The notes beneath the pieces were generated by a model, which had not been told where the DNA came from, searched no databases, and saw nothing but the letters and a program-made list of their open reading frames with translations. From the NCBI GenBank assembly GCA_910583545.1, contig CAJTXM010000009.1, forward strand, positions 1-64,000: a stretch of 64,000 bases of DNA, read 5' to 3'. Shown here one piece after another: positions 17,213-26,387 of the stretch. A program made the translations under genes and the position numbers. This DNA is from an uncultured Christensenella sp. GTDB lineage: Bacteria > Bacillota > Clostridia > Christensenellales > Borkfalkiaceae. The number at the start of each line of letters is the position of its first letter. The first letter of the stretch is position 1.

Positions 17213-17237
17213 AAACCCGCTTTATTTAAGCGGGTTT
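17213..17237. terminator. Bidirectional terminator between convergent genes
   Basis: A 10-bp stem (AAACCCGCTT / AAGCGGGTTT) with a 5-nt loop, A/T arms on both sides. It serves the DnaD-like gene on the plus strand and overlaps the last codons of the flavoprotein gene on the minus strand. Confidence 0.85.
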
Positions 17238-17783
17238 ATTCTTTATGAAATTTTCAATATCCTTCAATGCGGATAAACTATCGGCAATATTCCCGTCAAT
17301 ACTTCTTTTTCCGTAATGCTTGGGGCTTAAAAACAGCACATCGGGCTTTTCGCCTTCATTAATTTGATATTCGAAAGCTTTTGTAAAATTAGTTCGGTTG
17401 GTGTTGCTTATGACAATGAACTTCTTGTTGGCGCTCAAATATTGCACCAACAAATCCTCCCTGCCTTGAAAATAGCATTGACTTCTTTCATTGAAAATGA
17501 AATAATTTGCGCACGGATAGTCGCAATAGTTCGGCAGAATAAAGTAAGTCAAATCCGCATTGGTTATGCTGTCATAAATCTTGTACGCCCCTTCTGCGAA
17601 ATAAGGACAGCTTTCTCTTTTCTGAAAACATTCGGCATTACACTTACCGCAAGGAGTCAAATTTATTCTGTTGAAATCGAAATGCTTTACATCCTCACCT
17701 TTATATTTTTCGCATATAAAATCTGCTATCGATTTGCAATTTCCGACCACTCTTCCGCTGAAATTAATTATACAAATTTTCAT
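17226..17783 (-). CDS. Flavodoxin-fold (NADPH-dependent FMN reductase-like) protein
   Basis: 185 aa from the ATG at 17783; the ATG at 17792 lies only 1 nt from the GGAGGAGG site, whereas 17783 is 10 nt from it. Flavodoxin-like Rossmann start KICIINFSGRVVGNCKSIADFI (phosphate loop S-G-R-x-x-G-N), then CGKCNAECF and SCPYF, the four-cysteine insert seen in iron-sulfur flavoproteins and related reductases. ADLTYFILPNYCDYPC corresponds to the usual FMN-contacting xxPxYxxxxS loop but lacks the serine. Probably an FMN oxidoreductase; no substrate can be named. The gene overlaps the 3' end of the CDF transporter gene by 20 bp, so the two are coupled. Confidence 0.75.
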   Translation of the reverse strand: MKICIINFSGRVVGNCKSIADFICEKYKGEDVKHFDFNRINLTPCGKCNAECFQKRESCPYFAEGAYKIYDSITNADLTYFILPNYCDYPCANYFIFNERSQCYFQGREDLLVQYLSANKKFIVISNTNRTNFTKAFEYQINEGEKPDVLFLSPKHYGKRSIDGNIADSLSALKDIENFIKNKPA

Positions 17784-18690
17784 TCGCTTCATCCTCCTCC
17801 GTTTCGTTAAACGGATTGACGTGTACGGTAACGTGTTTGACGGCCGGAAACTTATTCTCTATTCCGCTATGCACTGCCTCTGCTATGGCGTGCGCTTCTA
17901 TCAGCGGCAAATCCGCGTCGCAGGCAATTTCGGCAATGACGTAAATTCTGTTTCCGAATAACCTCGTCATAAGATTGTCAACGCGCAAAACGCCTTCAAA
18001 CGAAGAAATAAAATTTTTTATCTCCTCTTCCGTTTTTTCATCGCACGCTTCGTCCGTCATTTTTTTAATTGCGTCGATAAAAATCTGAATTGAGGCTTTG
18101 AAAATGAACAGACAAATTACAATACAGGCGACAGAGTCGAGAATTTTGACTCCGCACAAACCGCCGACAACCCCGACAAGACTGCCTATCGACGAAAGCG
18201 AGTCGGAACGGTGATGCCATGCGTCGGCTTTAAGTGCGGAAGAATTGACCAGCTTTGCCGCACGGTAAGTGTACCAGAACATTAATTCTTTTACGACAAT
18301 AGAAACGGCTGCGGCGACGAGCGCGATTATTCCGGGAATTTCAAAATTTTTATATTCGCCTGTTACAATATTATTTATTCCGGAATAGCCCACTCCCGCG
18401 CCGGTTGCAAAAAGAACAACGGCTAAAAGAATAGCCGCAACGCACTCGAAACGCTCGTGCCCGAAAGGGTGATTTTTATCGGCTTTTTTAGCCGCGAGTT
18501 TTACGCCTATAAGTACGATAACGGTTGAAAACACGTCCGAAGCCGAATGAACAGCATCGGATATCAACGCGTAAGAATTGCCAAAAATGCCTGCAAGAGT
18601 TTTGAAAACGACGAGCACGGCATTTACGCCAAGCGTGACTATTGAAACTTTTACGGCAACTTTTTGCAAATCTTGCATTTTTTTCTCCAA
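17764..18690 (-). CDS. Cation diffusion facilitator (Zn/Fe/Mn-proton antiporter)
   Basis: 308 aa, CDF family. Six membrane helices in the first ~200 residues and a cytoplasmic ferredoxin-like domain (~210-300). Metal-site motifs: SDAVHSASDV (HxxxD in helix 2), the loop HPFGHERFE, and AWHHRSDSLSS (HxxxD in helix 5). The C-terminal domain has several His (EAHAIAEAVHSG, VKHVTVHVNP), as in metal-sensing CDF tails. It exports divalent cations in exchange for protons; the HxxxD/HxxxD set favours zinc or iron over manganese, but the ion is not settled. Its 5' region overlaps the tRNA-Thr promoter on the opposite strand. Confidence 0.92.
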   Translation of the reverse strand: MEKKMQDLQKVAVKVSIVTLGVNAVLVVFKTLAGIFGNSYALISDAVHSASDVFSTVIVLIGVKLAAKKADKNHPFGHERFECVAAILLAVVLFATGAGVGYSGINNIVTGEYKNFEIPGIIALVAAAVSIVVKELMFWYTYRAAKLVNSSALKADAWHHRSDSLSSIGSLVGVVGGLCGVKILDSVACIVICLFIFKASIQIFIDAIKKMTDEACDEKTEEEIKNFISSFEGVLRVDNLMTRLFGNRIYVIAEIACDADLPLIEAHAIAEAVHSGIENKFPAVKHVTVHVNPFNETEEDEANENLYN

Positions 18691-18696
18691 AATGAA

Positions 18697-18725
18697 TTGA
18701 CATTAAACATAGTTTAAAATATAAT
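18697..18725 (+). promoter_or_regulatory. Consensus promoter of tRNA-Thr
   Basis: TTGACA (18697-18702), exactly 17 bp, TATAAT (18720-18725): a perfect sigma-A promoter. Predicted start ~18732, about 45 nt before the tRNA. Confidence 0.85.
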
Positions 18726-18776
18726 ATTCAAGTAACCTTAGTTTGTGTTTAACAAGCTGAATTATCAAATGAATAT

Positions 18777-18852
<76 letters not shown>

Positions 18853-18853
18853 A

Positions 18854-18885
18854 AGTCTTTCCTGAACAGGAAAGACTGTTTTTTT
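18854..18885 (+). terminator. Terminator of tRNA-Thr
   Basis: AGTCTTTCCTG pairs with CAGGAAAGACT (practical loop TGAACA or smaller), followed by GTTTTTTT. It starts 2 nt after the CCA end. Confidence 0.93.
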
Positions 18886-18919
18886 GCAGAGCGGACACTT
18901 TTCAACGTGTCCGCTCTGC
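18886..18919. terminator. Second hairpin between tRNA-Thr and the PII-like genes
   Basis: A 13-bp perfect stem (GCAGAGCGGACAC with its complement) with an 8-nt loop, 13 bp past the stop of the minus-strand PII-like gene. On the minus strand it is followed by A-rich rather than U-rich sequence, so termination there would need the next hairpin. It may instead act as an mRNA 3' end stabiliser. Confidence 0.6.
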
Positions 18920-18932
18920 TTATTAATTTTTA

Positions 18933-19277
18933 TTATTCGGTTTTGTTTTCAGTATCGGGGGCTATGGAAGAAGGCGCTGAAAGACCCACGACCTGATTTA
19001 CAGGCATTGAGAAAGCGATACCGGATCCCTCGCTTTTAAGTCCGGCGTTTTTATAGATTGCGTGAAGCACGCTGTCTTTGATATCTTTTGGTACCAAAAT
19101 CATAACGATTTCTTTATCGGGCTGAATTGTGATTTTGAAAAACTGTTCCGCTTCTTTATTGGCGGTGCCTTTTGCGTGCAAAACGGTGCCGCCGCGGGCG
19201 CCGACTTCCTTTGCGGCATCCATTACAAGTTCGGAATACCCTGCGTTTACTATACAAAAAATCACTTCGTAATCCAT
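18933..19277 (-). CDS. PII-like signal protein, second copy
   Basis: 114 aa with the ferredoxin-like PII core: strand YEVIFCIVNAG, helix SELVMDAAKEVGARGGTVLHAKG (the GARGGTV segment is the usual nucleotide-binding glycine turn), then KEIVMILVPKDIKDSVLHAIYKNAGL and GSGIAFSMPV in the B-/C-loop place. The T-loop tyrosine of GlnB is absent, so this is not a classic nitrogen PII. It directly follows another PII-like gene (no gap) and a DUF1538 membrane protein gene, a known genomic association, so it probably gates or senses for that membrane protein in response to a nucleotide (inference). Confidence 0.8.
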   Translation of the reverse strand: MDYEVIFCIVNAGYSELVMDAAKEVGARGGTVLHAKGTANKEAEQFFKITIQPDKEIVMILVPKDIKDSVLHAIYKNAGLKSEGSGIAFSMPVNQVVGLSAPSSIAPDTENKTE

Positions 19278-19706
19278 TTATTTATCCTCCTTGACGGGTA
19301 CTCTTACGTTACTTAAAAACCTGTATATCAAAGTTCCGATAACGCTTGTGAGCGGTACCGTGAACGCTACGCCCTTGCCGTCTTTTATCGATTTGAACTT
19401 TTCGTCTAAAAGCGCAACGGCATCGTTTACTTTCCTTGACTGAATTATACTGAATATTACCGCCTTATCCGTTTCGCTCAAACCTAAATAGACGAGCATT
19501 TTTTCGTCCGCGGTGCCGTGACCGAGCACCGTCATCTGCATATTGACTTCAAGCGACTGCAACAGATCGGCATAGTATTCAGCTTTGTTTCTGCCGACGA
19601 TAGTAACGAGCAATTCGAGTTTTTCCGCAGTGACTCTGTTAGGCGCGGTCTCTGTAACCGACTTTATTTTCTTTCTGACCCTGTCGACTTTTTTCTTTTC
19701 TGCCAT
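19278..19706 (-). CDS. PII-like signal protein, first copy
   Basis: 142 aa. A basic N-terminal extension (AEKKKVDRVRKKIKS) precedes the PII-type core: KLELLVTIVGRNKAEYYADLLQSL, a GHGTADEKM loop, DKAVIFSIIQSRKVNDAVALLDEKF and DGKGVAFTVPLTSVIGT. The GKGVAF..P segment matches GSGIAF..P of the next gene, so the two are paralogues. The fold is the PII trimer fold; the classical regulatory loop residues are missing. Strong AGGAGG site before the ATG; 8 bp after the DUF1538 gene. Two PII-like partners for a two-fold repeated membrane protein is a notable match. Confidence 0.8.
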   Translation of the reverse strand: MAEKKKVDRVRKKIKSVTETAPNRVTAEKLELLVTIVGRNKAEYYADLLQSLEVNMQMTVLGHGTADEKMLVYLGLSETDKAVIFSIIQSRKVNDAVALLDEKFKSIKDGKGVAFTVPLTSVIGTLIYRFLSNVRVPVKEDK

Positions 19707-19714
19707 ATATCCTC

Positions 19715-21262
19715 CTAATCAAAGTAGATGATCTGCTCGTCGTCTGCGGTGAGAATACGCTTCATACGGATATTCGAGCGCACCTTAGCGCTGATTACCG
19801 CCTTGAAGCCGAGCGTCTGGATAGTTATCAACGGCGTCATAGCGACCATTGCCACCACCCCGTAGGCATAGCTGTAAATGCCCGATCCGCCGAGTTCGCC
19901 GTTGCATACCGCGCACGCACCTATTACGAGCGGAAGGATAAAGCTCGAAGTCAACGGTCCGCTTGCGACGCCGCCGGAGTCAAACGCGATGCCCGTATAC
20001 ATTTTTGGCACGAAAAACGAAAGTCCGAGCGAAATCATATAACCGGGGATGAGATAGTAAAGAAGTGAAAATTTGAAAATCATTCTTATCAGCGAAAGAC
20101 CTATGGAAATTCCGACGGCTATTGAAAGCGCGACGAGCATCTCTATTTTTTTAACGCCTCCGCCCGTCACTTCCTCGACCTGTTTATTAAGAACGTGAAT
20201 AGCCGGTTCGGCAAGTACGACGACCATACCGATAACGAAACCGAACACAACCAGAAGAGGTTTGCTGAAAGCTGCGATTTCCCTGCCGATTTTATAGCCT
20301 ATAGGCATAAAGCCGACTTCGACTGCGACGAGGAAAATTACAAGCCCCACGAAAGTATAGACTATACCTACCGCCATCTGCAAAAGTTTGCGTTTGGGAA
20401 GTTTGAGAACAGTAAACTGCAACACGGCAAAGAACGCGACGATAAGTCCGAGCGCAAGCGCGACGTCACCTATCTTTTTACCGAAGAGCTTTCCCACTTC
20501 GCTAAGTTCCATAGAGTACTGCTCAAAATCGTAAGTATCCAGACTTCCCGTAGTCGTGAGCGATAAAAGCATTACCGCGATTATGGGACCGACGGAGCAA
20601 AGCGCGATAAGTCCGAAGCTGTTCTCGCTTGCGTTTTTACCGCCTATCGTAGTGGAAATGCCGAAGCCGAGCGCCATTATGAACGGCACCGTGATAGGTC
20701 CCGTGGTAACTCCGCCCGAATCGAAAGCAAGCGGAAACAGTCCGCCTTTACCGCTTTCGATAAGCAATGCGCACACTGCGAAAAGAAGCATATAGAAAAA
20801 CATTAAAAGTGGCGCTAAATTTTTATGGAAAATTATTTTAATAACGGCTATTACAAGAAACAAGCCAACACCAAGACCGACGGTGATTATCAAGAGCCAC
20901 TTACTTACGTCGCCGCTTCCCGGCATTATGTCCTTTACCTGATTTGCAAGCACAGTCAGATCGGGTTCGGCAATGGTTATAAGCACGCCCATAAAAAAGC
21001 AAACCGCAACCAGCACCAAAACTTTTTTTGATTTGGTAAGTCCGACACCGACGTGATTGCCCATAGGCATCATTGCAAGGTCGGCACCGAGGTTGAAAAG
21101 ACCTATGCCGAGTATCAGGACGACTGCACAGACGGCAAACGCCACGGTTTCCGCCGTAGTCAGATCTACGAGCGGAGTAAACGATATAATAAGCACTATC
21201 GCAGTTATCGGAAGTACCGAAATAAGCGCTTCTTTAAGTTTTGAAAATAGGATTTTATGCAT
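19715..21262 (-). CDS. DUF1538-family membrane protein with internal duplication
   Basis: 515 aa, about 12-14 membrane helices. The two halves repeat each other: MPMGNHVG / MPIGYKIG, AEPDLTVLANQV / AEPAIHVLNKQV, and DSGGVTTGPITVPFIMALG / DSGGVASGPLTSSFILPL. Such re-entrant-looking Gly/Ser/Thr/Pro motifs, repeated with inverted topology, are typical of transporters (inference). DUF1538 proteins are often encoded as two short genes; here they are fused. The PII-like genes follow at once. The substrate is unknown; ion or proton transport coupled to nucleotide state is a reasonable guess. It begins 11 bp after the 1697-aa gene, so it is likely on the same transcript. Confidence 0.85.
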   Translation of the reverse strand: MHKILFSKLKEALISVLPITAIVLIISFTPLVDLTTAETVAFAVCAVVLILGIGLFNLGADLAMMPMGNHVGVGLTKSKKVLVLVAVCFFMGVLITIAEPDLTVLANQVKDIMPGSGDVSKWLLIITVGLGVGLFLVIAVIKIIFHKNLAPLLMFFYMLLFAVCALLIESGKGGLFPLAFDSGGVTTGPITVPFIMALGFGISTTIGGKNASENSFGLIALCSVGPIIAVMLLSLTTTGSLDTYDFEQYSMELSEVGKLFGKKIGDVALALGLIVAFFAVLQFTVLKLPKRKLLQMAVGIVYTFVGLVIFLVAVEVGFMPIGYKIGREIAAFSKPLLVVFGFVIGMVVVLAEPAIHVLNKQVEEVTGGGVKKIEMLVALSIAVGISIGLSLIRMIFKFSLLYYLIPGYMISLGLSFFVPKMYTGIAFDSGGVASGPLTSSFILPLVIGACAVCNGELGGSGIYSYAYGVVAMVAMTPLITIQTLGFKAVISAKVRSNIRMKRILTADDEQIIYFD

Positions 21263-21273
21263 TTATAAGCACC

Positions 21274-24200
21274 TTAACGGACGTATTCGCCGTTTGCAAA
21301 AAATATTATGCCTTCCTTTGTCAGAATTTCACGTTGCGATTGAGTCCAGACTGTACTGTTTCCGCCGAACGAAAGGCAATCCTCCCTTTCGATGAAATGG
21401 GGATACTGACTTCTTATCAGGTAGCCCAAAGCTTCGTTGTTAAGCATCAGACTTGAAATACTGTAACGAGTGACGTCGAAATCATAAAGTACGTCTATTC
21501 TATCGATTGACGCGGTGACGGAAGCGATACTGTCGAATACGGGAACTTTGAGCTGTCCGTCGCCCGTTTCTGTTTCGAGAAGTTTAAACAGTTTGTCGAG
21601 CTGTTCTGCGGAGATTACCGCCGTCTTTTCCGAAAGCTGATTTTTGTATATCCTGTTATAACGGGTTTCGACGTTGTCTGCCTTGAAAACGGAATCGGCG
21701 TTTAATTCGACTATTTCGTTCGTGAACGTGGCGCGCATTATTACGCTGGATAAAATCGCGGTGCGGTTTTCTTCCGCAGGCAGGCGAAGATCGTCCCTGA
21801 CGTTCCACTCCTCAATCGAAGTTTCTCCGCAAATTGCCGTGACTGCGTCGATAAAGCGCAGAGCTTCGTTGATATCGACGAGCATTTCAAACGTATCGTA
21901 GATATCGGAAGTAACTATAAGAGACCTGTTGTTTATCAGCGTATCTGAAAAATTTGCAAGTATCAGATAAGAATTCGGCTCGTTCGCCTTGTCGGGGACG
22001 AGATGTCTTCTGACGTCGCTTACAGGTATGACGGCGACGTCGAGATTTTCAAGGTCCTTGCCTTCGAGAAGGTCGACGATTGCAAAAATTTCACGCTGAC
22101 GAAGAACGGGAATGTCGCTTCGTTCGGCTTTATAAGAATAAACCAGCTCTTCCTCTTTTTCGAACGTATCCTTGACCGATTTTGTGAACGCGCCGATAAT
22201 TATATCCGAACGGTAAATTACGTCAAGCTTGCTCTTGCCGGCCTCTGCAATGCTCGGACCGTTAAGGTTCTTTATTTTGTCCTTGAACACTACGTTTTCA
22301 AAGTCGGCGAAATCGGTCATTCCAAGTTCGTCGAAAGCAAAGACGAGATTTTTTATTTCGGATTCCGAATACGTTAAAGCGTTGTTTTTGATTTTGCTTT
22401 TTACGGTTGCGTCGATAACGTCGTCAGTCAGGAATTTATCTATCTTTTTAGTAATAATTCCTCTTGCGATGCCGGACTTGCAGATTTGTTCTATTCCGTC
22501 TTTATATGAAGCAAGATTTGCGACTTTATCTGCTGCGATACCGTTCTCGATATCGGTAATTCCGAGAGGTTCGAGCGCGTTGACAAGCGCAAAAATCTCT
22601 TCCTTTTTATATACCTTATTCATCTTGAACGAATCGCGCACGTTCAGCCCGATTAGTTCTTCGTCCGTCTTATCCTCTCCGCAGAGCGCCTTATCGATTT
22701 CGTCGGTGATAAAGTAGCGGATTATTGCCGAGGGGTACATAATATCAAGCGCCGATCTGCGCTGAGCGTCGTCCTCGCGCGGAACGGTGAGGGTAATAAT
22801 CTGATTTTTTACCTTGTCCGCAAGTTCGCCGTTTTCAAGCTTTAAAATATCGAGCGAGAAAATTTCGGCAGTTTCGGAAAGCGAACGCAGTTCGTCGAGA
22901 GTATAGTAACCGCCGTCCTTCGCGCTTGCGATAACTTCGTTTTCTATCACTCCCGTCAAAGCCGAGTCAAGCTGTTTTGTTATGCTGTTTTTGATTATAT
23001 CGGAAGCATAGCAAACTTCAAGACGCGTCAGAGACGACTCGGGCTGAGAATACGAGATTTTGTTGAGCGTCTGCAAAAGCGTGTTTGTGCTTTCGGAAAC
23101 AGCCTCGGACGTAAATTCAAATTCATTACCGTCCGCGGAATGGGAAATATTGAAAATTTCGTCGAGCGCGCCTATCATCGAGGGAAGTTCCCTGCGCCAG
23201 AGGTTGGATATATCGTAATTTTTAAGATTTTCACGCTTTCCTGCCTCTCTGTAATTTTCAGGTACGTCGAGAACCGAGGAAATGCCGTTATTATCGTCCA
23301 CGATAAAGTTGACGACCGAAGCCGAAATTACGGTACTTCTCTCTAAAATATCTTTCTGCTCGATGAGTTTTCTCAAAATATTTTCGTTTGACGTATCGGA
23401 AGAAATGCCGAATTCTTTCAGATCCGTGAAAAGGGAAATAAGCTCGCTCTTTCTTATCACGCGCGAAAGCGTGTCGTCCTTCAACGAATTGCAGGCAGAC
23501 GATGGAATTATTATATCGAAATCGCCGAAGCTGAATTCTCCGCCGTCGAGGACGTGAGAGATAGAGTAATGGAAAACGTCGGAAGTAAACATTTCTTCTA
23601 TGCTGAAACTTTCGAGATTTTCTATCGTATTGAAAATGCCGTCGTCTAAAAGCTCGTCGCCGGACATCAGTCTTTCGACGTCAAGTCCCAAAATATCGAC
23701 GGCGTTTAACAGTCTTCTCAGCTCTCCCGCGCGTTCAGCAGATTCTGATATCCAGCTTTCCGCATCGTAATAAGCTATGGGAACAATTACCGTATTATTG
23801 CCTGCAAACTGCTTTATCAACGCCTTTCCCACCGTTGCTTCGGCAATTTTGTTGCCGTTGTCAATAAGTTTTTCAAACGTCGGGTTTTGCAGTAGTTCGT
23901 TTACCGTTTTGGAATTCAGTCCCTCTTCCGCAAGCGGAATGACGTAGTCGACAAGCTCGGGGAAAGCGTCGAAGATTTCTTTAAGTTCTGTTTCGTTTAT
24001 TAAATTTACCGTATTGTTCGAACTGTCGCATTCGAGCGAAGCCGTCGGAATTATCAATACGTCGCCGGCTCTTTCTATTATGACCGAAGATAAAACCGAG
24101 CGCAGGATATCAGATTTTGTGAGGTACAGAGCAAGATTATTGCCGTGAGCGTTCGGGTCGTCGAGGGTGATAGTTTCGGCAAGCTTTTGCGCAAGAGCCG

Positions 24201-26367
24201 AGAACTCGGACGTTTCGTCCAAAAGACCGTCGACAAGCTCCTTATTCGATTTGTTGCAAAGGAGACGCAAGCCTTTTAAAAGATGATAAAGCTCGCCGTT
24301 TATTACGTTGCCGCTGCCGTCGTATCTGTTTTCGTAGACTATATTTTCGGGGAAATATACGTTTTCGGATACTTTTTGAAGCTGTTCTGAAATTAGCGAG
24401 GTGATTTTTTTGGAGTTAAGGACTCTGCCTATGAGTGCGGAATCTGTGACGACTTCCGTAAGCTCGTCGTAGGCTTTGATATTTTCGGCATAGTTTTCAT
24501 TTTCCTCGTCGAAAACCGAGACTACTTTATCAAGAAAATTACCTCCGCCTGAAACGTGGTCGTAAATCGTGAACACAGAATCCGAGACGTGCAAAAGCGC
24601 CCTGATTTCGTCTGTCCAGCGCACGGATTCGTTCTTTACTGAAGCATAAGTAATGCCGTCCTCTCCCTCGTCCGTCAGGTATTTATTGTCGAAATAACAG
24701 TACAGTCTGCAAAGTACGGGATCCATTTCGTTACTGCGCTCTGATGAAAGGATCGAAAGCTCTTCCATCTGCGGAATAAGATTTCTTGCCACGGTCAAGG
24801 GGTCTTTAACGTCTATTTCGCCTGCAAGCACGGACAGAACGATATCGAGCACTACGCGCGCATCCCTCTTCGTGAACAGATGATTAACCGTAAGATAAGG
24901 AGGTATTTCTGTAAGCTCTTCCGCAGAAACGCCTTTTAAAGCCCTTTCGTCGGGAATAACTTCCGTAAGATATCCGCGTCTGAACATAACCTGCAACAGC
25001 TCTCTGTTGTCAGCGCTGACTTTCGACATAAATTTCATATCGTCGATATTCGCAATTACTGCGTCGGCAAGCGAAAGCGCAAAATTTATGACGTACGTCT
25101 GTTCGTCGAAGTTATCGATAAGATTATCGAATTCGACTCTGAATTCGGGATTTGTGAAAACCTGTAAGACGGTGTCCATCGCCTGATCTTTATTTTCCGC
25201 ATCGCCGTTCAATATCGGCGTAAGCTCTGTTTCGCCGTATTTCATTAAAAGCGCGAGCGTGTCCTTTGCAAAGCCCGTGTATGCACCGAGCTCCTTACGG
25301 AATTTGACGTCATCGCTGACGCCGTGTAATTCATCGTCGAGACCGCCGGAAAAGACTATGTCGGCGGCGTAAAGATAATACGGAGTATCCTCCGGATCAC
25401 GGATTGAATTCAGAACCTTAAAAATACCCTGATCGCCGTAGCTTTCTATCGAGCGGTAAATGGAAATTATCTGACCGTTGCCGAAGTCGACGTTTTCGGG
25501 AAGCCTGCTTGCGTTTACTCCGCCCGTTGCGACAAAGAATATACTGCCGATAAACGAGAGCGAAACTATTCCCGTAACAAGACCGCGTGCAAGCCCGACG
25601 CAGCCGCCGCCGACCGGACGGGATTTATACGAAGAGTCCGTCTGATTGAGCGCGAAACGCGCGTTCCTCTTCCGCCTGTATTTGCGTTCCGAATAGAAAA
25701 TCAGATAGATTATGTAGAGAATAAATTTAAGGAACTGATATACAAAAAACAGAACGAACGCAAACGCGATGCGGTAAATCATATTGATAAGCGCAAGAAT
25801 ATAAGCGCCGTTCGCCTGAATAAGTATGCCGATTTCATTCTTGTCTTCCAGGAAATTGTTGAAATATTCCAAAAGCACTTCACGCAGGTTTACACACTCG
25901 GAACTGACTCCGAGTTTGCTTTGAAGTCCGTTTTCGCCCATAAAAAGATTTACGGCGTCAAGCAAAAATTTATCGACCGCAGGGCTTGTTATACAGAAGA
26001 AATACACTCCTATGCAAAGCCCTGCCGCAATGACCGCGTGAAGAAGGAAAATAAGACTCTTCCTTAGTCCCCTGCTTATTCCCGTAAGCGTTGACAAAAG
26101 TACGGCTATTAAAAATATAATAGTCGGGAGCCACGCAATACCGAATCCGATGAGTCCCTGCACGTCTTTGTTGACAAAATAATAGACCAGAAATCCGCTG
26201 ACAGTCAAAGACGCAAAGACGAGCACTAAGAACATTGCGCGCACGCCGTGCTTGAAGCCTTTGAAAATACCGAGGCACAAAGAGGCAAAAACCGCAAGCG
26301 CAAATACGGAGATAAGCCAGTTTTCGAGTATTAAATTGATGAGCTTTGCAACCGATGCGATCGTCAT
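21274..26367 (-). CDS. Very large polytopic membrane protein with repetitive exodomain (CvpA-like N-terminus)
   Basis: 1697 aa. The N-terminal ~285 residues hold about seven membrane helices (e.g. ~17-36, 43-66, 71-93, 105-126, 190-225, 255-285), arranged like CvpA-type proteins, with a basic cytoplasmic loop SERKYRRKRNARF. The remaining ~1400 residues are acidic, mostly helical and low in Cys, with repeats of roughly 90-100 residues. The clearest repeat is SDIIKNSITKQLDSAL, SAIIRYFITDEIDKAL, SGIARGIITKKIDKFL, SDIIIGAFTKSVKDTF and SVIMRATFTNEIVEL, each after an LGITDIE- or LGMTDFA-type segment. I do not recognise the exodomain. AAAGGAGGT site 6 nt before the ATG. It is 20 bp after the LRR protein gene, within the large minus-strand cluster. 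Confidence 0.75.
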   Translation of the reverse strand: MTIASVAKLINLILENWLISVFALAVFASLCLGIFKGFKHGVRAMFLVLVFASLTVSGFLVYYFVNKDVQGLIGFGIAWLPTIIFLIAVLLSTLTGISRGLRKSLIFLLHAVIAAGLCIGVYFFCITSPAVDKFLLDAVNLFMGENGLQSKLGVSSECVNLREVLLEYFNNFLEDKNEIGILIQANGAYILALINMIYRIAFAFVLFFVYQFLKFILYIIYLIFYSERKYRRKRNARFALNQTDSSYKSRPVGGGCVGLARGLVTGIVSLSFIGSIFFVATGGVNASRLPENVDFGNGQIISIYRSIESYGDQGIFKVLNSIRDPEDTPYYLYAADIVFSGGLDDELHGVSDDVKFRKELGAYTGFAKDTLALLMKYGETELTPILNGDAENKDQAMDTVLQVFTNPEFRVEFDNLIDNFDEQTYVINFALSLADAVIANIDDMKFMSKVSADNRELLQVMFRRGYLTEVIPDERALKGVSAEELTEIPPYLTVNHLFTKRDARVVLDIVLSVLAGEIDVKDPLTVARNLIPQMEELSILSSERSNEMDPVLCRLYCYFDNKYLTDEGEDGITYASVKNESVRWTDEIRALLHVSDSVFTIYDHVSGGGNFLDKVVSVFDEENENYAENIKAYDELTEVVTDSALIGRVLNSKKITSLISEQLQKVSENVYFPENIVYENRYDGSGNVINGELYHLLKGLRLLCNKSNKELVDGLLDETSEFSALAQKLAETITLDDPNAHGNNLALYLTKSDILRSVLSSVIIERAGDVLIIPTASLECDSSNNTVNLINETELKEIFDAFPELVDYVIPLAEEGLNSKTVNELLQNPTFEKLIDNGNKIAEATVGKALIKQFAGNNTVIVPIAYYDAESWISESAERAGELRRLLNAVDILGLDVERLMSGDELLDDGIFNTIENLESFSIEEMFTSDVFHYSISHVLDGGEFSFGDFDIIIPSSACNSLKDDTLSRVIRKSELISLFTDLKEFGISSDTSNENILRKLIEQKDILERSTVISASVVNFIVDDNNGISSVLDVPENYREAGKRENLKNYDISNLWRRELPSMIGALDEIFNISHSADGNEFEFTSEAVSESTNTLLQTLNKISYSQPESSLTRLEVCYASDIIKNSITKQLDSALTGVIENEVIASAKDGGYYTLDELRSLSETAEIFSLDILKLENGELADKVKNQIITLTVPREDDAQRRSALDIMYPSAIIRYFITDEIDKALCGEDKTDEELIGLNVRDSFKMNKVYKKEEIFALVNALEPLGITDIENGIAADKVANLASYKDGIEQICKSGIARGIITKKIDKFLTDDVIDATVKSKIKNNALTYSESEIKNLVFAFDELGMTDFADFENVVFKDKIKNLNGPSIAEAGKSKLDVIYRSDIIIGAFTKSVKDTFEKEEELVYSYKAERSDIPVLRQREIFAIVDLLEGKDLENLDVAVIPVSDVRRHLVPDKANEPNSYLILANFSDTLINNRSLIVTSDIYDTFEMLVDINEALRFIDAVTAICGETSIEEWNVRDDLRLPAEENRTAILSSVIMRATFTNEIVELNADSVFKADNVETRYNRIYKNQLSEKTAVISAEQLDKLFKLLETETGDGQLKVPVFDSIASVTASIDRIDVLYDFDVTRYSISSLMLNNEALGYLIRSQYPHFIEREDCLSFGGNSTVWTQSQREILTKEGIIFFANGEYVR

Positions 26368-26387
26368 TGCTTACCTCCTTTTAAAAT

